From Anaerococcus sp. Marseille-P3625 (GTDB lineage: Bacteria > Bacillota > Clostridia > Tissierellales > Peptoniphilaceae), in assembly GCF_900232825.1 (NCBI RefSeq), contig NZ_OCTP01000011.1, positions 248,001 to 312,000 on the forward strand: a stretch of 64,000 bases of DNA, written 5' to 3'. Shown here one piece after another: positions 13,887 to 21,488 of this stretch. Under the pieces are notes generated by a model. That model did no database searches, was not told the DNA's origin, and was given only the letters and a program-made list of their open reading frames with translations. Both the position numbers and the translations under genes were made by a program. Within the stretch, counting starts at the first letter, position 1. Every line of letters starts with the position of its first letter.

Positions 13887-13929
13887 TTTTTCCTATAAGC
13901 TATAATGTAAGTAAATATAATTTAGGAGA
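13887..13929 (+). promoter_or_regulatory. Promoter and RBS of the membrane-anchored gene
   Basis: TATAAT at about 13900-13905 on the plus strand is followed by TTAGGAG about 6 bases before the ATG at 13935. The -35 region is AT-rich without a clear match. Confidence 0.55.
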
Positions 13930-13934
13930 TTAAT

Positions 13935-14435
13935 ATGCAAAAATTCAATACAATCATTTCTTTACTAGCCTTAGTCGCATCATTCTTTTCTGTTTGGCAA
14001 TCTAATAAGGCCAATAGATTTGAATTAATTCTTCTAAATCCAACCTATAAACGTATGGGAAAATATACTAGGCTTAATTTTGATATTCTTAATAATTCTT
14101 CAAAATCTTTAATGATTGAAGATATAAAACTTAAAACTCAAATAACAAACCATAATTTGCCTATACAATATTTCAATGTTTTCGAGATTTTCGATAAGCA
14201 AAATCAAATAAATATGTCTAGGTCTGATTTCCCTACCCTTCCCCCTATGCCTGAAGAAAAAGATTTTCCAACTGATTTACATAATCTTATCTTGTCCCCT
14301 TTCCAACTCAAAAATATGACTTTTTATATATTAGAAAAAGAACATTTAATAGACGTTTGCATAGATGCTAGTCAAAGAATAGATTATTTTAGCAAAAATA
14401 AATCATTTCCACTTGTCTTCGTTAAGTCTGCATAA
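13935..14435 (+). CDS. Membrane-anchored protein, rightward single gene
   Basis: Protein of 166 residues. One N-terminal membrane segment (IISLLALVASFFSVW, residues 7-21) is followed by a soluble strand-rich domain (LILLNPTYKRMGKYTRLNFD...). The membrane start resembles many lysogen-expressed phage proteins. It has its own promoter and opposes the leftward operon. Its last 11 codons overlap a small leftward ORF. Superinfection exclusion or host-surface change would fit position and topology, but no family is recognised. Confidence 0.7.
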   Translation: MQKFNTIISLLALVASFFSVWQSNKANRFELILLNPTYKRMGKYTRLNFDILNNSSKSLMIEDIKLKTQITNHNLPIQYFNVFEIFDKQNQINMSRSDFPTLPPMPEEKDFPTDLHNLILSPFQLKNMTFYILEKEHLIDVCIDASQRIDYFSKNKSFPLVFVKSA

Positions 14436-14492
14436 AATTATCAAATTAAGTATTAAGTGTATAACTAAAAACACTGTGGTTAATATTTCCAT
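14403..14492 (-). CDS. 29-residue hydrophobic peptide
   Basis: Frame starting MEILTTVFLVIHLILNLIIL with AGGAGG 5 bases before the ATG and a charged C-terminus (NEDKWK). It resembles the next peptide (14523-14609): both read ME..T..(F/L)(L)V.HLI.. and have one membrane span. The size and build match type I toxin or small holin-like peptides. It overlaps the end of the rightward gene in antisense. Confidence 0.55.
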   Translation of the reverse strand: MEILTTVFLVIHLILNLIILCRLNEDKWK

Positions 14493-14522
14493 GTCTTCCT
14501 CCTGTGATTTTTTCTAAGATGT

Positions 14523-14609
14523 TTATTCTTTAAATTTGTGGATGCTGTATAAAATTGCTACATCAATTATCAAATGCACTACCAATAGTGATATGGTAAA
14601 ATCTTCCAT
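14523..14609 (-). CDS. 28-residue hydrophobic peptide, paralog of 14403-14492
   Basis: Frame starting MEDFTISLLVVHLIIDVAIL, then YSIHKFKE, with GAGGAG 7 bases before the ATG. It shares the V-x-HLI core with the next peptide. One membrane span and a short basic end. Tandem paralogs suggest duplication of a functional micropeptide. Confidence 0.55.
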   Translation of the reverse strand: MEDFTISLLVVHLIIDVAILYSIHKFKE

Positions 14610-14650
14610 ATAAGTCTCCTCTACTTTAAGGCCATTATTTTATTTTTCTT

Positions 14651-14896
14651 TTAACAACTAAGCTTCTTAATAGTGTCCAAATCGTCTACTTTTTCATCAA
14701 AAAAAATTTCTTGTCTATCTGAAGGATCTAAATTTAATAAATCACTCAAGGCTTGAATTTCACTTGCCAAAAATTCAGTTTTGTTATTAATTTTGTTATA
14801 TAGTCCAGCCCTTGATAATCCAAGCTTTTCAGCTAGAAATCCTAAACGGTAACCACTCACTTTGATTTTATAATTTAACAAAACACTATTTGTCAT
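14651..14896 (-). CDS. Cro-like HTH regulator, divergent from CI
   Basis: Protein of 81 residues with a helix-turn-helix: YKIKVSGYRLGFLAEKLGLS, then RAGLYNKINNKTEFLASEIQ. AAGGAGG lies close before the ATG. It is the first gene leftward of the CI operator region, the classic Cro position, driven by a TAGACA/TATAAT promoter with 17-base spacing. It should repress CI and start the lytic operon. Confidence 0.85.
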   Translation of the reverse strand: MTNSVLLNYKIKVSGYRLGFLAEKLGLSRAGLYNKINNKTEFLASEIQALSDLLNLDPSDRQEIFFDEKVDDLDTIKKLSC

Positions 14897-14912
14897 TCAT
14901 TACCTCCTTTCC

Positions 14913-15030
14913 TATCGTTAAAATTATTATACAGCAAAGTTTCCTTTTTGTCTACTATTTTCTTAAAATTTTTCAATTTTTTTCTCAAACGTATAAAATT
15001 ATTGACGATATGGCGACTTAATGATAGAAT
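14913..15030. promoter_or_regulatory. CI/Cro operator region with divergent promoters
   Basis: Leftward promoter: TAGACA (14954-14949), 17 bases, TATAAT (14931-14926). Rightward promoter: TTGACG (15002-15007), 17 bases, TAGAAT (15025-15030). Two inverted copies of an operator-like sequence, TATCGTTAAAATTATTATAC (14913-14932) and GTATAAAATTATTGACGATA (14994-15013), overlap the two promoters, so one repressor could block both. This is the main lysis-lysogeny switch. Confidence 0.75.
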
Positions 15031-15054
15031 GTATATATAAAAAGGAGGTACTAA

Positions 15055-15690
15055 ATGGCTACTCTAAATCAAAATATAAAGAAAAGAAGAATTGAGTTAA
15101 ATATGACTCAAGAAGAGCTAGCATTGAAAACGGGTTACAAATCAAAGAGTGCAATTTCTAAAATAGAATTAGGAAATCGAGATTTATCACAATCACAAAT
15201 ATCGGTTTTCGCTAAAGCCCTAAATACTACTCCAGGCTATCTAATGGGATGGAAAGATGATCCAGACTACTCCAAAATCCCAGGAATAAAAATAATAAAA
15301 AAATTCGTAAATGTTCCAATACTTGGAGAAATAGCCTGTGGTCAACCTATGTTTTGTGAAGAAAACTTTGAGGGGATATTTCAAATAGATGAGGACTTAG
15401 ATCAGCCTGATTTTTGTCTTATAGCAAGAGGTGACTCTATGATCGATGCAGGTATCCACGATGGTGATATAGCTTTTATGAGAAAAACTCCAATAGTTGA
15501 AAACGGAAAAATAGCAGCAGTTTATTATGATGAAGATGTCACACTAAAAAGATACTACAGCAAAGGCAATCAAGTAATACTCCAACCAGAAAATAAATTC
15601 TATTCCCCTATTATAATCGATTTATACGAAGATATCCCCCTTCAAATACTAGGAGAGCTTATAGGTGTTTATTCTAAAGTTAGTAGATAA
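15055..15690 (+). CDS. CI-type repressor with S24 autocleavage domain
   Basis: Protein of 211 residues. HTH_3 at about 7-62 (RRIELNMTQEELALKTGY, KSAISKIELGNRDLS). The LexA-like peptidase has a Cys-Gly cleavage site (EIACGQP, about 94-95), nucleophile Ser in RGDSMIDAG (about 128) and Lys in DEDVTLKRYY (about 164). It maintains lysogeny by binding the operators at 14913-15013 and should be cleaved when RecA is activated, so induction is SOS-dependent. AAAGGAGG precedes the ATG. Confidence 0.93.
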   Translation: MATLNQNIKKRRIELNMTQEELALKTGYKSKSAISKIELGNRDLSQSQISVFAKALNTTPGYLMGWKDDPDYSKIPGIKIIKKFVNVPILGEIACGQPMFCEENFEGIFQIDEDLDQPDFCLIARGDSMIDAGIHDGDIAFMRKTPIVENGKIAAVYYDEDVTLKRYYSKGNQVILQPENKFYSPIIIDLYEDIPLQILGELIGVYSKVSR

Positions 15691-15707
15691 GATTAAAACA
15701 CTAACTG

Positions 15708-15764
15708 GGGTACATTTTGTACCCTATAAGGTGGAAAATAAGTGTACGATTTTTTTCGTACACT
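15708..15764 (+). terminator. Two hairpins after the repressor gene
   Basis: GGGTACA-TTT-TGTACCC (15708-15724) and AGTGTACG-(7 T-rich bases)-CGTACACT (15741-15764) follow the repressor stop. Neither ends in a long T run, so termination is probable but not certain. The shared GTAC core could instead be a protein site. Confidence 0.5.
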
Positions 15765-16108
15765 CTACTAAATAAATTAATAAAAACCGAGTTCATTACC
15801 TCTGATAATGCAAAAAGATATAAAACTTATTATTGCTCGCAACTGCTAAACCTAATCTAATAAAAAGTATTAAACGTCACTTATATATTTTTAAGCGAAG
15901 TATATTCGATATTATTTCACTTACAAATATTTAAGCGAAATTTACAACAATATATTTCATTTACTGCCTAAAGTAAGATAAACTTTATTAATTCAAAACT
16001 TTAATAAAATTTAAAATTATATATAAATAGACATTTAAACAAGTTACTAACAAAATGCAAAGCTCAAACAAAGTGTTGTTTTGCTAGATGATGAAAAGGG
16101 AGAAAATT
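15765..16108. repeat. Gene-free AT-rich stretch with 40-bp-period repeats
   Basis: No gene is seen in this 340-base stretch. A 23-base unit, CACTTAnAnATnTTTAAGCGAA, occurs at 15878-15900 and 15918-15940, exactly 40 bp apart. A weak third copy begins at 15958 (CATTTA, then AAG). Such spaced repeats may bind a protein, or may be remnants of an older attachment or regulatory region. The end of the stretch holds the ribosome binding site (GGGAGA) of the lipoprotein gene. Confidence 0.5.
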
Positions 16109-17089
16109 ATGAAGAAAAAATCATTGGTGCTTGCACTTGCTATGCTAGCACTTGTAGGTTGCGATACTAAAAAAGATGATACCAAGGAAGTCAAAGATGA
16201 TGCAAGACCAAAAACACAAACAACATCTAAGGCCGAAGAAAAAGAACTTAGTTATAGCGAGCAAATAGCAAAAAACCTTGAAGAAAATAAAAAGAAGCCT
16301 GAAAAGGAACTTGCCGAAGCAAAAACCAATAATCCGACCATAGATGAAATTATCAGCAAAGAACCCACCATTAATGTAGAAAACTTTAGCGACAAGCTTA
16401 TCTTAAATGCTTATAAAAACCCAAATAGTATGTACGAGCAATACTTATCAGATAGCATGACTTGGTATGAAGTACCTGAAGATCAGGTTATAAATGCCTT
16501 AAAATCAATGATAAGTGAAGGTGTTAAATTGTCACAAGAATTGGGAATAACCCTTGATTCTTTGCCAATATATTATGCTATTGATAAAGAAGCATATAAA
16601 GTCAGAGAAGATGTTTACTCTAGGGGTAAAGCTAGCTGTATGAAAGGTTTTGATATTAATGGTATGTATATTGATAATTTTAATGCCTTCTTAGATCCTA
16701 ATATTGCTAATGATTATAGATTGATGCTTAGCACGTATGAATTAAGAGATTATTTAGCAAGGTGCTATGCGAAATCAATAGGGCTTGGAGAACCTCTTGG
16801 TAAGTGGTTTTTATCGTATAGTGGTAGCATAGACAATATGTTAGACCCAGAAAATTATCCAGGAGGAATTACAGCTGCCACACTAATTACCACCTCATAT
16901 GACCCTTATCCATGCTATGTAACTATAATAGATGAAACGAATAACCCAGTCAAAGTTGGATACTCGCTTAATCAAATATGGGTAATGCCTATAAATTTAT
17001 TTACACTAGATGCTAGTACACCAAATCGCATAGATATGTTGCCAGTACCGCATATGATAACAGGACCAGGATTTATGTATCTGAATTAA
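16109..17089 (+). CDS. Prophage-encoded lipoprotein
   Basis: Protein of 326 residues starting MKKKSLVLALAMLALVGC: a lipoprotein signal with lipobox ALVGC (Cys 18). A charged linker (about 20-80) precedes a soluble domain with conserved-looking W, Y and G residues (WYEVPEDQVINALKS, LGEPLGKWFLSYSG). It would be anchored outside the cytoplasmic membrane. I chose the ATG at 16109 for its GGGAGA site. It is expressed rightward from the lysogeny arm, so lysogenic conversion or superinfection blocking is likely. The domain is not recognised. Confidence 0.75.
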   Translation: MKKKSLVLALAMLALVGCDTKKDDTKEVKDDARPKTQTTSKAEEKELSYSEQIAKNLEENKKKPEKELAEAKTNNPTIDEIISKEPTINVENFSDKLILNAYKNPNSMYEQYLSDSMTWYEVPEDQVINALKSMISEGVKLSQELGITLDSLPIYYAIDKEAYKVREDVYSRGKASCMKGFDINGMYIDNFNAFLDPNIANDYRLMLSTYELRDYLARCYAKSIGLGEPLGKWFLSYSGSIDNMLDPENYPGGITAATLITTSYDPYPCYVTIIDETNNPVKVGYSLNQIWVMPINLFTLDASTPNRIDMLPVPHMITGPGFMYLN

Positions 17090-17226
17090 ATAAAAAAGAC
17101 CCCCACAATCACCACAAAAGCAAGGATCTTTTTAAATAGGATATATAAACATAGTGCGAATATGCTTATATTCCTATTATAGCAAAAATAATCAAAAAAT
17201 AACAGGTTAAATAATAGGAGGAAAAA

Positions 17227-18288
17227 ATGAAAATTGAATCTTACAAAATAAAAAGCGGAACTAGATACAGATTCCAAATCAGACTAGGAGAAAAAGTAAC
17301 AACAAGATCCGGATTTAGAACTAAAAATTCAGCAATCTTTGCCTATACTCAATTGCTAGAAGAATATCAAAACGGTGTTGAAGGTAACGTAACCTACCAA
17401 CAGGTCTATGATGAGTGGTTAGAAGTTTATAAGACTAAAGTTAAGGAAGCAACCCTACAATCGACTACAACCATCTTTAAGATTCATATCCTACCAGTCT
17501 TTGCCCAGAAAAGAATAGGAGATATAACCACTAAAGATTGTCAGAAATTTGCTCTAAATCTCACACAATTTGTAAAAGGTAAAGAATATTATTACCATGC
17601 TAAAAGGATAATGAACTATGCACAAGGTATATACAAGATACAAGAAAACCCCTTTAATATACCAATTATGCCAAACTTCAAAGAGTCTGACAAAAAAGTG
17701 GACTTCCTAGAACCAGATGATGCAAATAGGCTCATAGAATACTTTAATGATGATATTTATCGGAAAGCTATGTTCAGAATTTTTATTTACGCCGGATTAA
17801 GAAGAGGAGAATGTTTAGCTTTGACCTGGAACGATATAGATTTTAAAAGAAAAGGTGTAGATATAAATAAAACCCTTACGACAGGGATAGATAATAAACT
17901 TGTAGTATCAAGTCCTAAAACAAAAAAATCTAAAGCCTTTATAGAGTTAGACAAAGAAACTTTGCTTATACTAAAAGAGCTGAAATTGCAATCAAAAAAC
18001 AATATAATATTTCCTAACAACAAGGGAGAATATAGAAGACTCTCTGATCCTGATATTAGGCTAAAAAAAGCCTTAAAAGACCTGGGCCTAAAGCCTATAA
18101 GAGTCCACGACCTAAGACACACCCACGCAAGCCTACTCTTCTACTTTGGTTGGGATGTAAAATCTGTACAAGAAAGATTAAGACACGCAAGCTCAAAAAC
18201 CACCATGGACATATACATCCACGTCACCAAGAAAAAACCAAAACAAGACATTAATAGTTTTGCAGAAAAAATGGATAAATTTGCCTAG
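17227..18288 (+). CDS. int: Tyrosine-type site-specific integrase
   Basis: Protein of 353 residues with the phage layout: arm-binding domain (about 1-55), SAM-like core-binding domain (about 58-165, VTYQQVYDEWLEVYKTKV) and catalytic domain. Catalytic residues are Arg in AGLRRGECLAL, His and Arg in VHDLRHTHASLL, His in RLRHASSKTTM and the nucleophile Tyr in MDIYIHV. AGGAGG precedes the ATG. It integrates the phage at an attachment site probably next to its 3' end. Confidence 0.96.
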   Translation: MKIESYKIKSGTRYRFQIRLGEKVTTRSGFRTKNSAIFAYTQLLEEYQNGVEGNVTYQQVYDEWLEVYKTKVKEATLQSTTTIFKIHILPVFAQKRIGDITTKDCQKFALNLTQFVKGKEYYYHAKRIMNYAQGIYKIQENPFNIPIMPNFKESDKKVDFLEPDDANRLIEYFNDDIYRKAMFRIFIYAGLRRGECLALTWNDIDFKRKGVDINKTLTTGIDNKLVVSSPKTKKSKAFIELDKETLLILKELKLQSKNNIIFPNNKGEYRRLSDPDIRLKKALKDLGLKPIRVHDLRHTHASLLFYFGWDVKSVQERLRHASSKTTMDIYIHVTKKKPKQDINSFAEKMDKFA

Positions 18289-18299
18289 AAAAAATAGTT

Positions 18300-18530
18300 G
18301 TAGCTATTATGTAGTTATTCAAATTAAAAACATTGCAAAATCAACACTCAAAAGCCTAATGTTTAAGACCTTTCACCCCGACCATATTAAATTTATTCAT
18401 TCATATTGACGTAAACTGATGAAAATTGAATGAAACTAAAAATAATTATTCATAAATAATGAAAACTAATGCAAACTAATGCAGACTAAAACACATTAAT
18501 GTAGTTAAAATGTAGTTAGCTAAAAATTAA
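18300..18530. other. Probable attP region with integrase arm sites
   Basis: The 240 bases after the integrase contain repeated short motifs: ATGTAGTT three times (about 18309, 18499, 18509) and AACTAATGCA twice in tandem (about 18465 and 18476), with a related AACTGATGAA at 18414. Between them, near 18352-18388, is the only GC-richer patch (CCTTTCACCCCGACCA), a candidate crossover core. The layout of arm repeats around a core next to int is typical of attP. The core cannot be fixed without the bacterial site. Confidence 0.6.
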
Positions 18531-18540
18531 AGTAACGCTA

Positions 18541-18570
18541 AAATAGGAGGTTTTTGCACCTCCTATTTTT
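18541..18570 (+). terminator. Terminator after the integrase and attP region
   Basis: AAATAGGAGGT, a loop TTTTGC, ACCTCCTATTT and further T form a strong hairpin with a T run on the plus strand. It also lies at the end of the leftward gene 18563-19234 and may terminate both ways. Confidence 0.8.
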
Positions 18571-19234
18571 TATTGATTTTATCTTTATACTTTTCTAATA
18601 TAGGCCTATAATATTTTTCTTCGCCATCAAGCCTTGCTTGGTATGCTTCTTCTACTGTGTTATATGATCCCAAATTTATTTTCTTATAGTTAAGGGTTAA
18701 AGATGCTCTATATTTTTTTAATTGTTTATCATAAGTTACTCCCTTGTAACCAGAAGTGTTGTTTTTTGATAAACCTTGTGTTAATCCATATAGACTTGTA
18801 CCTTCTACTAATTTGTCTTTGATTTCTTTTTGCTCTTCTCTTTTGTGACCACACGATACAGTTCTGCCACTAAGTAGCTCCATACCTCTAACATTGACTT
18901 CTTTCCCACAACTACACTTACATAAATATGTTGCTTGACCTTCAACATTAATTCTTTTTATTGCTGTTAGCTCTCCAAAAGTTTTTCCCAATATTTTACT
19001 ATCAGTTTTTTTGTACTTAATGAGTCTAGCTTTCTCTCCAAAATTCTTGTCACCTAACTTTTTATAGCTACTATGACCACATGAGGTAGATCTACCACTG
19101 ATCAATCCAGAATTATATACTTCTTTTTCTAAGCCACATGAGCATCTACATAAGCTTTTGCCTTTAGATGAATAGGCCTTTAAAACTGTCCGTTCCCCGA
19201 ATTTATCGCCAACATTTATCAGTCTTTTTGCCAT
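18563..19234 (-). CDS. AP2-domain homing endonuclease-like protein
   Basis: Protein of 223 residues. Two zinc-knuckle-like segments (CRCSCG...CGHSS and CKCSCGKEV...CGHKR) are followed by a C-terminal AP2 DNA-binding domain (SGYKGVTYDKQLKKYRASLT, then INLGSYNTVEEAYQARLDGE). This combination is common in phage HNH/AP2 mobile proteins, though I see no clear HNH catalytic set, so it may only bind DNA. AAGGAG precedes the ATG. It overlaps the small gene upstream by 32 bases. Confidence 0.75.
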   Translation of the reverse strand: MAKRLINVGDKFGERTVLKAYSSKGKSLCRCSCGLEKEVYNSGLISGRSTSCGHSSYKKLGDKNFGEKARLIKYKKTDSKILGKTFGELTAIKRINVEGQATYLCKCSCGKEVNVRGMELLSGRTVSCGHKREEQKEIKDKLVEGTSLYGLTQGLSKNNTSGYKGVTYDKQLKKYRASLTLNYKKINLGSYNTVEEAYQARLDGEEKYYRPILEKYKDKINKK

Positions 19235-19409
19235 TAGGATTCTCCTTTTTATAAATATCTAAAAGTTCTCCTACATCATCATCATCTGCATAAGTTCTGA
19301 AATAAAGTCTTGCTGTTCTTAAATAATTTTGCTTTCTTACGTGTTCTCGATTTTTTTCTTCCCATCTTCTAGTTGCCTGCACTTGTGATTTAGGCGTTTT
19401 ATTTTTCAA
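19203..19409 (-). CDS. Small basic phage protein
   Basis: Protein of 68 residues beginning MKNKTPKSQVQATRRWEEKN, very basic, TTG start with GGAG upstream. The pattern SPKS/TPKS..A..RW..KN recurs in small accessory proteins of Firmicute phages and plasmids. A DNA-binding role is plausible but unproven. Confidence 0.65.
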   Translation of the reverse strand: MKNKTPKSQVQATRRWEEKNREHVRKQNYLRTARLYFRTYADDDDVGELLDIYKKENPNGKKTDKCWR

Positions 19410-19449
19410 TAATATCTCCTTAATAATAAAACTCTTTACAATAAGACTT

Positions 19450-19758
19450 TTATTCTTCTACTTCCCCAAAAATATCAACATACTCATCAACTGATAACCT
19501 TTCTTCAGCCCACTTTTTAGCTTCACCCTCACTTAAAGGTATGATCTTTTTACCAGCCCTAGACGAATTAACATCAACACTTTCAGCATAATCAGATAAG
19601 CCATTTCCTTCACCAAACAAGAAAAACTGACCAGTTTTCTTCTTATACAAAGTTTCCTCAAAAAAATGAAAATCATTCACTGAATAATCACTCTTGTAAT
19701 AAGCCATAATCTTCGCACTATCAGTATCGTACAACTTGCCATTAATAATTTTCTTCAT
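19450..19758 (-). CDS. Conserved small accessory protein
   Basis: Protein of 102 residues with the pattern KKIINGKLYDTDSAK, TLYKKKTGQFFLFGEGNG and ending PLSEGEAKKWAEERLSVDEY. I recall this family as widespread in Firmicute phages and mobile elements without assigned function. AAAGGAGAG precedes the ATG. Confidence 0.7.
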   Translation of the reverse strand: MKKIINGKLYDTDSAKIMAYYKSDYSVNDFHFFEETLYKKKTGQFFLFGEGNGLSDYAESVDVNSSRAGKKIIPLSEGEAKKWAEERLSVDEYVDIFGEVEE

Positions 19759-19816
19759 CTTCTTTAATCTCTCCTTTTTTTATTGATACCCTTATCTTTT
19801 AGATATAAATAATTAC

Positions 19817-20443
19817 CTAAAATCCTAATAATTGATTATCAAAATCTATGCCTGATGGAAAATTCAAGCTTTCTAAATTTGAATTTACATAATCCAAATT
19901 GATTGATCTTAAATCTTGATAATCGACTATAGATCTAATAGCATCTATATCATTTTTTATGTCTTCGTTCCAATTATTAGTCAAGAAATTCAAAAGTGTT
20001 TCTTTATCATTATCAACATTTTTAATATAGTCAAGTAATTGGTAAAAATCCATATACTTACTCAATTCATCTTTACAAATTGATGCATAGGTAAAAGAAT
20101 AGCGTGCCATCATATTTTTCCTCATAACAAGTTCAGCCAACCAATAGCTATAAAAGCTCTTTAAAATAATATTTCCTACTTCCTCCCCCTTATCTTCAAG
20201 TTCTATTTCACTAACAAGATTACCTATTTTTTCATCTAGAAATACAAATCTTTTAAATTCATCATCTTTACTAAATACTTCTTTAAAATATTTGTACATT
20301 CCCATATCAACAAGTTCATCTTTTACAATATCAATTGATAGTTCCACCATATCAAGCATTTTTTCGGTTTCATAATATTTATTAAATTCTTTTCTAGCTT
20401 CAAATGCTAAAGGATTTGCTGCTCTTAAATCTTCCCAACTCAT
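19817..20443 (-). CDS. Hypothetical protein under a strong promoter
   Basis: Acidic, all-helical protein of 208 residues (FNKYYETEKMLDMVELSIDI..., WLAELVMRKNMMARYSFTYA). No family recognised. AAGGAG precedes the ATG. A near-consensus promoter with a palindromic element lies 40 bases upstream, so it is probably expressed and regulated on its own, perhaps in the prophage. It is downstream of the HicAB genes but separated from them by a terminator. Confidence 0.65.
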   Translation of the reverse strand: MSWEDLRAANPLAFEARKEFNKYYETEKMLDMVELSIDIVKDELVDMGMYKYFKEVFSKDDEFKRFVFLDEKIGNLVSEIELEDKGEEVGNIILKSFYSYWLAELVMRKNMMARYSFTYASICKDELSKYMDFYQLLDYIKNVDNDKETLLNFLTNNWNEDIKNDIDAIRSIVDYQDLRSINLDYVNSNLESLNFPSGIDFDNQLLGF

Positions 20444-20483
20444 CTTCCAAATCTCCTTTTAATATATTACCGATCTTACTTAT

Positions 20484-20512
20484 ATTATACCGTATACGTT
20501 ATACTCTGTCAA
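20484..20512 (-). promoter_or_regulatory. Consensus promoter with palindrome
   Basis: TTGACA (20512-20507), 17 bases, TATAAT (20489-20484) on the minus strand, both perfect. The spacer holds the palindrome GTATAACGTATAC, a likely operator. The 200 bases further upstream (20513-20672) hold no gene and only AT-rich sequence. Confidence 0.85.
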
Positions 20513-20672
20513 GTCTTTTTTAAAAAATTTTTCACTTTTTTACTTTTTTTTATCTAAATCAAAAAAATCCACCACAAACGTTGAAATATACACAATCATT
20601 CATATTTTACCCTACAAGCGATTTAATTTTCTTAGCCATAGTTTTATATGCCTAATATTGATATAAAAAGAC

Positions 20673-20705
20673 AAAAAAAAGAGCCGACCACATTGGCCGA
20701 CTCTA
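20673..20705 (-). terminator. Terminator of the hicAB operon
   Basis: On the minus strand GAGTCGGCC, a short loop and GGTCGGCTC are followed by eight T, 20 bases after the hicB stop. Confidence 0.9.
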
Positions 20706-20726
20706 GGATATTGTCTTTATTATATT

Positions 20727-21128
20727 CTAAACCATTTCCATTTCTTTTTCAAGTGCGTAAGTTAAAACTTTTGAAAAATTTATACCTCTATTCTCAGCAG
20801 CTTTAGCTAAGCTTTCCGGAATAGTGCAATTCTTTTTAACTTTATTTTCATTATCTAGCCTTACATACCTATACAAATCACATACAACAAAATTTTTAAA
20901 GTCGTAATCATCCTCTGTTTCTACATTTTCATCGGGATCTATTATCTTCTCACCGTTACAAAAAGCGTCATAAGCCATTAATTCTATAGCATCTTTAGCC
21001 ATATATAGAGCTTCTTCTAGTGTCTTTCCTTGTGTTGCTATAGGAATGCTATCATTCCATACAGCGTAAAAACCATCTATTTTTTTAAGGTAAATCGGAT
21101 ATGCCTTAACATCTTGTGATATTGCCAT
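20727..21128 (-). CDS. hicB: HicB-type antitoxin
   Basis: Protein of 133 residues. The N-terminal HicB fold (YPIYLKKIDGFYAVWNDSIP, TQGKTLEEALYMAKDAIELM) is a degraded RNase-H-like domain. The C-terminus (TIPESLAKAAENRGINFSKV, LTYALEKEMEM) is a ribbon-helix-helix-like DNA-binding part. It should bind and block HicA and repress the operon. GGGAGG precedes the ATG; it follows hicA after 42 bases. Confidence 0.9.
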   Translation of the reverse strand: MAISQDVKAYPIYLKKIDGFYAVWNDSIPIATQGKTLEEALYMAKDAIELMAYDAFCNGEKIIDPDENVETEDDYDFKNFVVCDLYRYVRLDNENKVKKNCTIPESLAKAAENRGINFSKVLTYALEKEMEMV

Positions 21129-21170
21129 TATTCCTCCCTTTATATTGCCTTCCCCTATTGAGGGGAGCAG

Positions 21171-21353
21171 TTAGAGCTTTATCCCCAACTGCTTGAAAAT
21201 CTTTTTAGCAGTAATCTCGTTTATTTCATTGTGTCGTGGGACTTGTGATTTTTTAGTTCCTTCGGCATTTGAATATATATCATGGTCTGAACCGTGTCTA
21301 ACAAATTTACCGCCGTGACTTTCTATAATTTTTATTAAATCACGCTTCTTCAA
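21171..21353 (-). CDS. hicA: HicA-type mRNA interferase toxin
   Basis: Protein of 60 residues with the double-stranded-RNA-binding-like fold of HicA: KKRDLIKIIESHGGKFVRHG, catalytic His in GSDHDIYSN, then VPRHNEINEITAKKIFKQLG. I placed the start at TTG 21353 (LKKRD) with AGGAGG 9 bases upstream; the longer ATG form to 21407 would run through the promoter. It cleaves mRNA when HicB is lost and may stabilise the prophage or give abortive infection. Confidence 0.9.
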   Translation of the reverse strand: MKKRDLIKIIESHGGKFVRHGSDHDIYSNAEGTKKSQVPRHNEINEITAKKIFKQLGIKL

Positions 21354-21378
21354 AGACAATATCCTCCTTTCAATATAT

Positions 21379-21407
21379 AGTATACGCCTATATATACGCC
21401 TTGTCAA
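21379..21407 (-). promoter_or_regulatory. hicAB promoter and operator
   Basis: TTGACA (21407-21402), 17 bases, TATACT (21384-21379). Two copies of GGCGTATA, 12 bp apart, sit in the spacer and over the -10, and are probably the HicB operator for autoregulation. Confidence 0.8.
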
Positions 21408-21429
21408 GTTTATTTTTTATTATTTTCAC

Positions 21430-21459
21430 AAAAAAAGAGGCCAGCCATAAGGCCAGCCC
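21430..21459 (-). terminator. Terminator of the late operon
   Basis: GGGCTGGCC, loop TTAT, GGCTGGCC then CTCTTTTTTT on the minus strand, 30 bases after the holin-like gene. It ends the leftward late operon. Confidence 0.9.
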
Positions 21460-21488
21460 AAAGTTAAACAGTATCATCACTTTACTAT

